This document shows, piece by piece, positions 1-5,187 of a DNA stretch of 10,039 bases (its first letter is position 1; every line of letters starts with the position of its first letter). Both the position numbers and the translations under genes were made by a program. The DNA is from Candidatus Latescibacterota bacterium (GTDB lineage: Bacteria; Latescibacterota; UBA2968; GCA-2709665), in the NCBI GenBank assembly GCA_030746455.1, contig JASLMQ010000689.1, forward strand, positions 1 through 10,039, read 5' to 3'. The notes beneath the pieces were generated by a model. That model worked only from the letters and a program-made list of their open reading frames with translations. It was not told where the DNA came from and ran no database searches.

Positions 1-418
1 CCACGTCCGAGATCCAGACGAGGAACCCATTGGTCGAGCACACGAGATCGAAGCTCGAGTCCGGCAGGGGACGCAGCCCCGCGGCATCGGCACGAAGGAA
101 CATCATGTCCAGCCCGAGCTCTTCCGCCCGTTCCGACGCGACCTCGAGCTGGTTCTCCGATATGTCCGTGGACGTCACCTTCGCACCCAGGCCTGCCAGC
201 GCAAAGGCTGCATAGTTGTCGCCGCTGCCGATGACGCACACGTCCTTACCGGCCAGATCGCCTGCACGATCCCGGATGAACTGGAGCGCCTGGCCCTCGA
301 ACGCCAGCCCTGGCTCCTCCGGACACCTCCGCCACAGCCCGTCCCTGTCCCGAAGGGTCTTCCATCCCTCGGAATCATGGTTCCACCTCCGCCGGTTCCG
401 TTCGTGGATCTCGTTCAT
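1..418 (-). CDS. Class I SAM-dependent methyltransferase, third of three, 3' end outside window
   Basis: Translating the minus strand from ATG at 418 gives 139 residues that run off the left edge with no stop. The protein begins MNEIHERNRRRWNHDSEGWK. It continues with GLWRRCPEEPGL (27-38) and then a variant motif I, VCVIGSGDNYAAFAL (60-74), where GSGDN replaces the common GCGTG. D85 in TSTDISENQLEVA is the expected ribose-binding acid. MFLRADAAGLRPLPDSSFDLV (106-126) covers motifs II and IV. I recall proteins with the HERNRRRW start and GSGDN loop annotated as class I methyltransferases of unknown substrate in several phyla. A purine-rich GGGGGA lies 7 bases before the ATG. The gene follows the second methyltransferase by 68 bases. 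About half of a usual 250-270 residue protein is visible. Confidence 0.8.
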   Translation of the reverse strand, partial: MNEIHERNRRRWNHDSEGWKTLRDRDGLWRRCPEEPGLAFEGQALQFIRDRAGDLAGKDVCVIGSGDNYAAFALAGLGAKVTSTDISENQLEVASERAEELGLDMMFLRADAAGLRPLPDSSFDLVCSTNGFLVWISDV

Positions 419-486
419 CGCAGAATCCCCCCTCCCCTCGCCGTTGCCATCGGACCACGTGCCTGATGCGTCGTGATTCGGGTTCC

Positions 487-1152
487 TCAGGCCTTCTGCA
501 CGAGAACCTGCCACCGCGAGCTGGATCGCGGCCCGTCATCTTCGTCCCGCCACGTCCGGCCTTGTGGAGATCGTCGGATCTCGGTGAATCCCCGCAGCAT
601 GCGGTCCAGGTCTTCGGCGTCCGCACAGCAGTGAACGTGTCCGGGTTCGAGCTCGAAGGTCTGCCGCGCCACCTCTCTGCCCTTCTGCGTATCGACGTCT
701 CTCGCATCGGGGCAGGTGAAGTAGAAGATGCCGCCGCGTCTGAGCCATCCTCTGACGTTGCCCACGGCCCGTTCCAGCTGGACAAGGTCTCCGTGGTAGA
801 GCACGTTGACGCTCACCACGATATCGAACGACTCGGGGAGGAAGACATCCGACGCGAAGTCGCAGACCAGGGCGGACACATCGAGCTCGAGCCGCTGGGC
901 CCAATCTCGCAGGTACCCAACGCCATGGGTTGACAGGTCTGCGGCGCAGACCCGGAATCCCGCCTGCGCGAACGCGATCGAACTGCGCCCGAGACCGCAG
1001 CCCAGGTCCAGCACCGCCGGACGCTCATCGGGAGACTGAGACTCGATGAGCTCGACGACATCGGGCGATACCTGCTTCCAGAACCCCTGCTCATCGTGCC
1101 GCGACCACGCCGCATCCCAGAATTGCCTGGATCCCTCTCTGCTGTCTGTCAT
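487..1152 (-). CDS. Class I SAM-dependent methyltransferase, second of three
   Basis: This is a compact methyltransferase of 221 residues. The N-terminus, SRQFWDAAWSRHDEQGFWKQ (8-27), is the aromatic cap often seen before the core. Motif I is VLDLGCGLGRSS (47-58), the acidic residue is D72 (CAADLS), and FDIVVSVNVLYH (109-120) is the motif IV region, reading like a TehB/UbiE-type enzyme. GIFYFTCPDARD (141-152) follows. Cysteines and histidines near 171-176 (GHVHCC) are notable but could be incidental. The start is ATG at 1152 with a weak GGGA 5 bases upstream. A GTG at 1176 that overlaps the upstream stop would add eight residues and cannot be excluded. An ATG-like longer frame to 1272 would overlap the previous gene by 100 bases and is unlikely. 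The acceptor substrate is unknown. It shares little visible sequence with its two neighbours outside the SAM motifs. Confidence 0.82.
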   Translation of the reverse strand: MTDSREGSRQFWDAAWSRHDEQGFWKQVSPDVVELIESQSPDERPAVLDLGCGLGRSSIAFAQAGFRVCAADLSTHGVGYLRDWAQRLELDVSALVCDFASDVFLPESFDIVVSVNVLYHGDLVQLERAVGNVRGWLRRGGIFYFTCPDARDVDTQKGREVARQTFELEPGHVHCCADAEDLDRMLRGFTEIRRSPQGRTWRDEDDGPRSSSRWQVLVQKA

Positions 1153-1168
1153 TGCGGTCCCAGTGGCA

Positions 1169-1972
1169 TCAGACACCTTCGCGCTTCTCGGCCACGAAGA
1201 CCATCTGTTGGGAATCGTCCGTGTACGGGGATTCATCGAAGTTCCCGAAGATGTCGAGGACGCCGAATCCACATCGCGCCAGGAGGTGTTCCATCTCGAA
1301 GCGGTAGAAATAGCGCATCGGGAACGTCTGGCTGAAACGCCGCGTCTTTCCGCCCGGACTCGTGACGGTGTAGGTCATCTCGATTTCGTTGTACTGCTCG
1401 GCACGATGGAAGCCCGTGGTTCGGTGCGTCCGCCTGAGGGTAGATCCGTCCGGTAGGGGCGCATCCCGGAAGTCCTCAGCTTCCTGGGCGTACTTCGGGT
1501 CGTGGAGCCTGGCCGGGTTCACGTTGAAGAGGTCGAGGATCAGCCTGCCTCCCTCGAGAAGGTGCCGGTTGGCGCTTCGGAGGCAAGACAGCTGCTCCTC
1601 CGTGCTCACGATGTGCTGGAAGGACCGGAAGGGGGTGGTCACGAGGCCAAATCGAGAATCGAGGTCGAACGCGACCATGCTGTCTTGCACGAGCTTGGCC
1701 CGCCGTTGCACCTCAGGGTCTTCCGCACGGAGCTTGTCCCTGCACCGCTTGAGCATGTATTCGGAGTGATCCAGTCCCACCACCTCACAGCCCGCTCGTA
1801 CCAGCGGTATGAGGATCCGGCCGGTGCCACACCCCAGCTCGAGGATCGGGCCCGTCGACTCGCGGGCGAACTTCAGGTAGAACGCCTGATCCTCGCGGTC
1901 GAAGTAGCCCGGAATGCAGTCGTAGACCTCGGCCACTGAAGGTTCGTCTTCGTATCCCCCATACTGGTTCAT
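1169..1972 (-). CDS. Class I SAM-dependent methyltransferase, first of three
   Basis: This 267-residue protein has the Rossmann-fold methyltransferase core. Motif I is ILELGCGTGRIL at 43-54, with the acidic residue D68 at the end of strand 2 (VVGLDHS) to bind the ribose of S-adenosylmethionine. RLILDLFNVNPARLHD (143-158) is the motif after the fourth strand. The C-terminal half has charged and aromatic stretches (RYFYRFEMEHLLARCGF, 220-236) that resemble the usual beta-6/beta-7 end of the fold, finishing MVFVAEK. Nothing in the sequence shows the acceptor substrate. I choose ATG at 1972, which has GGGAG 7 bases upstream. An in-frame start at 2206 would add 78 residues of arginine-rich sequence crossing the hairpin, and I consider that false. 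The next methyltransferase begins 16 bases after the stop, so these two are cotranscribed. Confidence 0.85.
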   Translation of the reverse strand: MNQYGGYEDEPSVAEVYDCIPGYFDREDQAFYLKFARESTGPILELGCGTGRILIPLVRAGCEVVGLDHSEYMLKRCRDKLRAEDPEVQRRAKLVQDSMVAFDLDSRFGLVTTPFRSFQHIVSTEEQLSCLRSANRHLLEGGRLILDLFNVNPARLHDPKYAQEAEDFRDAPLPDGSTLRRTHRTTGFHRAEQYNEIEMTYTVTSPGGKTRRFSQTFPMRYFYRFEMEHLLARCGFGVLDIFGNFDESPYTDDSQQMVFVAEKREGV

Positions 1973-1979
1973 CGATCGT

Positions 1980-1984
1980 CTCCC
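1980..1984 (-). promoter_or_regulatory. Ribosome binding site of the first methyltransferase
   Basis: The minus strand reads GGGAG, 7 bases before the ATG at 1972. It supports this start over the upstream in-frame codons. Confidence 0.6.
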
Positions 1985-2072
1985 GGAGGCGGGTTGCAGG
2001 TCCTGCGCTTCTCGTTTCGAGGTTAGACCGGCCTGTGCGCTGGCCTGTTTCGTTGACGTTGGGGTACGCCTT

Positions 2073-2101
2073 TGGGGCGCATCCACACCGGATGCGCCCC
2101 A
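2073..2101 (-). terminator. Perfect GC-rich hairpin after the sugar-acid block, without U-tract
   Basis: An 11-base arm at 2074-2084 (GGGGCGCATCC) pairs perfectly with 2090-2100 around a 5-base loop. An extra T-A pair at 2073/2101 makes the stem 12 pairs. It lies about 150 bases past the aldolase stop and 100 bases before the next start. In the direction of transcription the stem is followed by AAAGGCG, so it lacks the U-run of a standard intrinsic terminator. It may be a non-canonical terminator, an mRNA-stabilising 3' end or an operator. On the plus strand only a weak pyrimidine stretch follows. Confidence 0.45.
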
Positions 2102-2208
2102 TCTTGCCTTCCCCTGTCTCTGCTCCCTAGGCTCGTCCGCCTCTCCTTCCACTCTGTTCGGCCACCAAGTCGATCCGATCCCTGCCCCGAGGGCCGGCCC
2201 CTGCATTT

Positions 2209-2236
2209 CTCAATTCTCAATCCCTCAATCTCCAAT
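2209..2236. repeat. Cluster of CTCAAT (ATTGAG) hexamers
   Basis: On the plus strand three exact CTCAAT copies lie at 2209-2214, 2216-2221 and 2224-2229, followed by a degenerate TCCAAT at 2231-2236. The centre-to-centre spacing is 7, 8 and 7 bases. The cluster starts 15 bases past the stop codon of the aldolase gene and is AT-richer than its surroundings. It could be a simple decayed repeat or a multi-copy protein-binding site. A 10-base palindrome, GGGCCGGCCC, lies next to it at 2191-2200. Confidence 0.5.
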
Positions 2237-2250
2237 GCTCCTCTGCCTTC

Positions 2251-3036
2251 CTACCCTCTCCTCCCCAGGCCCTTCCTCACAGCCTCGAGCCCCGCACGCA
2301 GTCCTTCCTGGTAGATCTGGATGTCCAGACCATAGGCCAACATTCGGAAGCCTCGACCCGCCCAGTGGACCGCCTCCTCAGCGCTACCCATCATACGTCC
2401 GGCAAAGGCGCCACGCCTCTCGGCCGCCTCCGCCACCTGGTCCATGGCCTTCTGGAATCGCCTGTGCTTGAAGTCCGCGGGGATTCCCATATTCTGGGTC
2501 AGATCGAAGTGTCCCACCCACGCCACGTCGATCCCCTTCACTGAAAGGATCTCGTCCACATTCTCAACACCAGCCTGGCTTTCGATCTGCGCGAGGATCA
2601 TCGACTCTCGGTTGCTGCTCGCCATGGTCTTCACGATGTCATCCGACCGGTAGTTGTCGTGCGCGACCCCGAATGCCGTTCCCCGCTTACCCAGAGGGCC
2701 GTACTTGATCGCATCAACGATCTGCTGCGCCTGGTCCGCCGACTCCACCATGGGCACCATCAGCCCCATCGCCCCGGCATCCATGGGCCGGCTCATCAGA
2801 TGGTAGGCGGTTGCCGGCGGGCGAACCAGCGGCACCAGGTCGCAGTTCCTGCACCACGCCATCATCTCCGCGATCCGCTCGATGGTGAATCGCGTGTGCT
2901 CCTGGTCGAAGATCACGAACTCGGCGCCGGCCAGCTCGCACAGCCTGGGCAAGCCCGGGGTGTCGAACTCGAATACCAGTGTGCCCAACGACACCTCGCC
3001 GCGCCTCAGCTTCTTCTTCACCTTGTTCGTCTTCAT
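2251..3036 (-). CDS. HpcH/HpaI-family aldolase (class II, 2-oxo acid type)
   Basis: This 261-residue protein has the usual length of HpcH/HpaI TIM-barrel aldolases, metal-dependent enzymes that split or form 2-oxo-4-hydroxy acids with pyruvate-like products. Visible family landmarks are LGTLVFEFDTPG (18-29), FDQEH with H47 as the expected catalytic base, VPLVRPP with R72, DAGAMGLMVPMVESADQA (86-103), GPLGKRG (113-119), AQIESQAGVENVDEI with metal ligand E152, and VGHFDLTQNMG with metal ligand D178. The last motif has histidine where the family commonly has proline (GP-DL). Two adjacent ATG codons are available. AGGAGG lies only 1 base from the first (3039) but 4 bases from the second (3036), so I chose the second. 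The gene follows the 2-hydroxyacid dehydrogenase by about 30 bases and is the last gene before a hairpin. It probably cleaves a 2-oxo acid made from apionate or another sugar acid; the substrate is not readable from the sequence. Confidence 0.85.
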   Translation of the reverse strand: MKTNKVKKKLRRGEVSLGTLVFEFDTPGLPRLCELAGAEFVIFDQEHTRFTIERIAEMMAWCRNCDLVPLVRPPATAYHLMSRPMDAGAMGLMVPMVESADQAQQIVDAIKYGPLGKRGTAFGVAHDNYRSDDIVKTMASSNRESMILAQIESQAGVENVDEILSVKGIDVAWVGHFDLTQNMGIPADFKHRRFQKAMDQVAEAAERRGAFAGRMMGSAEEAVHWAGRGFRMLAYGLDIQIYQEGLRAGLEAVRKGLGRRG

Positions 3037-3040
3037 CATG

Positions 3041-3046
3041 CCTCCT
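3041..3046 (-). promoter_or_regulatory. Ribosome binding site of the aldolase gene
   Basis: The minus strand reads a perfect AGGAGG. It is 1 base from the ATG at 3039 and 4 bases from the ATG at 3036. The tight spacing favours the second ATG and is short even for that one. Confidence 0.7.
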
Positions 3047-3068
3047 GTGCTCGCATGGTCGAACGGTG

Positions 3069-4109
3069 TCAGCGCGTCCCGTAGCCATCCAGCTTGGTGC
3101 GCAGCCCAGAGCGATCCAGAACCTCAGCGTTCACCACGTGCTCCGGCACCTCTCCACGCGAGACCGCCAGAACCGACTCGCATGCCATCATCCCGATCGC
3201 GAGGAAGAGCTCGTCCGTCCAGGCGAGCCCGTGGGGCGTCCCAATGAAGTTGTCCAGCGTGAAGAGCGGATGTTCAACCGGCGGCGGCTCTTCCACGAAC
3301 ACGTCGCTGGCGGCGCCCTGGATCTGTCCCGATTCTAGAGCATCATAAAGCGCTTCTTCGTCCATGATTGGGCCACGCGCCGTGTTGATGAAGTAGGCCG
3401 TGGGCTTCATCTGGGCAAAGGCCTCGGCGTTCACCATCGCCTCGGTCTCGTCCGTGAGCGGACAGTTCACGCACAGGAAGTCGGATTCGCGCAGAAGCGT
3501 CTTCCAATCGACCAGCTCCACCCCCAGCTCGAATGCACGCTGTCGGTCTGCGTACGGGTCGTGCGCCAGGAGCCTTGCCGTGCGATACGGACGAAGCAGC
3601 TCGAACATCCGCGATGCGATTCCCCCCAGCCCGATCGATCCCACAACCTTGTCCGAAATGTCGCTCCCCATGTGATGGACCTTCTCGTGGAACCGTCCCT
3701 CCCGCGTCAGCCGAGCCTTCAGGAAGACGCGTTTGGCGAGGGCCTGCATCAGGCAGAGGATCGACTCGGCAACCGGATTATCCACCGCGCCCCGCGTGAT
3801 GGTCAACATCACGTCGGCGGCCGTGCAGGCATCCACGTCGACGCTGTCGTACCCCACTCCGAACCGCGCGATCAGCGCCAGCCGATCCACCCCCTTCAGG
3901 CTGTCTGCCGTCACCTTTGGAGTCAGGACGATTACGGCGTCGATGCCCTCCAGCTGCGCCGGCGTAAGCTCGGAGCCGCCGGGCTCGAGGAATACGTGCT
4001 CGATGCCCGGCCCGTCCAGCAGCGCCAGCCCGATGTCTCTGTATGCGAGCTCTCCTGACGCCGACAGAAAATTGTGGGTCAAACCTACACGGAAGGGGTT
4101 GTTCTCCAT
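3069..4109 (-). CDS. D-2-hydroxyacid dehydrogenase (phosphoglycerate dehydrogenase-like)
   Basis: This 346-residue cytoplasmic NAD-dependent enzyme belongs to the D-isomer-specific 2-hydroxyacid dehydrogenase family, which interconverts 2-hydroxy and 2-oxo acids. The substrate-binding domain is split around the nucleotide domain, which starts near 105. The NAD loop is GLGGIA at 160-165, with D184 in AHDPYAD as the likely ribose-binding acid. The catalytic set is complete: R245 in NTARGPIMDE, E274 in DVFVEEPP and H293 in TPHGLAWTDE. The segment RFGVGYDSVDVDAC (82-95) is also typical. A GTG at 4133 would add eight residues. I prefer ATG at 4109 because GGAG lies 9 bases upstream. The gene follows the apiose dehydrogenase by 52 bases with no terminator, so it may act on D-apionate or a later 2-oxo acid such as hydroxypyruvate. 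This role is inferred from position only. The GLAWTDE stretch after the histidine differs from the common GG-T form, so classical phosphoglycerate dehydrogenase is unlikely. Confidence 0.85.
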   Translation of the reverse strand: MENNPFRVGLTHNFLSASGELAYRDIGLALLDGPGIEHVFLEPGGSELTPAQLEGIDAVIVLTPKVTADSLKGVDRLALIARFGVGYDSVDVDACTAADVMLTITRGAVDNPVAESILCLMQALAKRVFLKARLTREGRFHEKVHHMGSDISDKVVGSIGLGGIASRMFELLRPYRTARLLAHDPYADRQRAFELGVELVDWKTLLRESDFLCVNCPLTDETEAMVNAEAFAQMKPTAYFINTARGPIMDEEALYDALESGQIQGAASDVFVEEPPPVEHPLFTLDNFIGTPHGLAWTDELFLAIGMMACESVLAVSRGEVPEHVVNAEVLDRSGLRTKLDGYGTR

Positions 4110-4161
4110 GGCTGCATTCTCCGCGTTTGCCACCTCGTGACCGAGGCTGCCCGTCTCCTGT

Positions 4162-5187
4162 TCACTTTGCAGTTCCTACCCGATACACCTCGCCCGTCTC
4201 CGCCGATTCGTAGGCCCCGAAGACCAGCTCCAACGTGCGCAAGTTGTCGCGTCCGGTTGTTTCCGGTTCACGATCCGTGTGCAGACAGTCGGCCCAGTGC
4301 TGCTGGGTCGCGACCACGCTTCCCTGCACGACCTCGAAGCCCGGCTCCATCCAGTCACTTCCGGGGAGATCGAGCTTCACGTTCCGGGTCCCCTCATCGT
4401 CAGTCACGGTGAGTCGATAGTGGCTCCCAAGCGTGGCCGAGCTGTCGCCTGTTTCCAGGTGCACCAGCGTCTGCGGGAACAGATCCTCCTCCAGCGTGGA
4501 CGCGAAGCTCATCTCGACGCAGCACGTGGCACCGCCAGCCATTCTCAGCAGAACCGTGGCTACATCCTCTCCCCGAATCCGGGGATTCACCCGCTGCGTG
4601 TGGCAGGTGAGATACTCGGCCTCGCCCACGAAGAACCGGGCCAGGTCCAGCAGGTGAACACCCATGTCATACAGGATGAACCTCGGGTCTGTGGCCAGAT
4701 AGGGCTGAGCCGTGTACACGTCCACGCCGCTGCGGAAGCTCACCCTGCAGAAGAAGGGATCGTCCAATCCCGCGGCCGCCTCCTTAAGCGCCCGCATCGG
4801 TGCCTGCCAGCGGAAGTTCTCGTGCACCATGGACTGCACGCCGGCGGCGTCGCACGCAGCCACCATCGCCTTGGCATCCTCCAGGCTCGGTGCCAGGGGC
4901 TTCTGACAGATCACGTGCAATCCCGACGCGGCCACAGCCTCGACGGCGGCCCTGTGCGCATCGGGATGGGTGACGACATCGACGAAATCGAGGGACTCGG
5001 TCTCGAGCATAGCCTCGAGGTCTGTGTAGGCCTTCGCCACGGCGAACTCGCCCGCATACGTCCTCGCACGCTCACCTACCAGATCACACAATGCAACGAT
5101 CTCGGCGCCACTCACCTCGCGCCAGGCGTGGAGGTGATTCCTGGCCCAGAATCCGCAACCGACAAGCCCGCCTCGGAGCTCAGCCAT
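4162..5187 (-). CDS. apsD: Gfo/Idh/MocA-family oxidoreductase, probable D-apiose dehydrogenase
   Basis: This 341-residue NAD(P)-dependent dehydrogenase probably oxidises D-apiose to D-apionolactone, the substrate of the enzyme encoded just upstream. Residues 6-125 form the Rossmann domain, starting with GGLVGCGFWARNHLHAW. K97 lies in CQKPLA, a variant of the family's EKP motif. MVHENFRWQAP is at 120-130. The C-terminal domain has SFRSGVDVYTAQPYLA (150-165), D174 and H178 in YDMGVHLLD, and RVNPRIRGEDVAT (199-211). The HENFRWQ, FRSG-DV, QPYLA and RVNP-I-GEDVAT features match what I remember of D-apiose dehydrogenases closely. An ATG at 5223 would add 12 residues, but I choose ATG at 5187. It has GAGGAG at 7 bases, its reading starts MAELRGGLVGCGFW like other family members, and it overlaps the upstream stop by 8 bases, which is typical of coupled translation. 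The Gfo/Idh/MocA family is near certain; the substrate is less so. Confidence 0.75.
   Translation of the reverse strand: MAELRGGLVGCGFWARNHLHAWREVSGAEIVALCDLVGERARTYAGEFAVAKAYTDLEAMLETESLDFVDVVTHPDAHRAAVEAVAASGLHVICQKPLAPSLEDAKAMVAACDAAGVQSMVHENFRWQAPMRALKEAAAGLDDPFFCRVSFRSGVDVYTAQPYLATDPRFILYDMGVHLLDLARFFVGEAEYLTCHTQRVNPRIRGEDVATVLLRMAGGATCCVEMSFASTLEEDLFPQTLVHLETGDSSATLGSHYRLTVTDDEGTRNVKLDLPGSDWMEPGFEVVQGSVVATQQHWADCLHTDREPETTGRDNLRTLELVFGAYESAETGEVYRVGTAK

Larger units (their letters stand above)
1973..2250. other. Intergenic region between the aldolase and methyltransferase genes
   Basis: This 278-base stretch is the longest non-coding gap in the window and separates the sugar-acid block from the methyltransferases. 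It holds the hexamer cluster, the GGGCCGGCCC palindrome and the hairpin. Nearer the methyltransferase gene there are two short inverted repeats, GCAGGTCCTGC (1996-2006) and CTCGTTTCGAG (2011-2021), which may be chance. An open frame extends from the methyltransferase back through the hairpin to 2206, but it reads as low-complexity basic sequence and is not coding. I could not find a convincing -35/-10 pair on the minus strand. Any promoter for the methyltransferase genes should lie here. Confidence 0.6.

Noticed and set aside
1153..1272. A 40-residue N-terminal extension of the second methyltransferase
   Set aside because: It would overlap the preceding gene by about 100 bases and reads as serine- and arginine-rich shadow sequence.
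1973..2206. A 78-residue N-terminal extension of the first methyltransferase
   Set aside because: The extension is arginine-rich, crosses the perfect hairpin and has no methyltransferase features. The ATG at 1972 has a good ribosome binding site.
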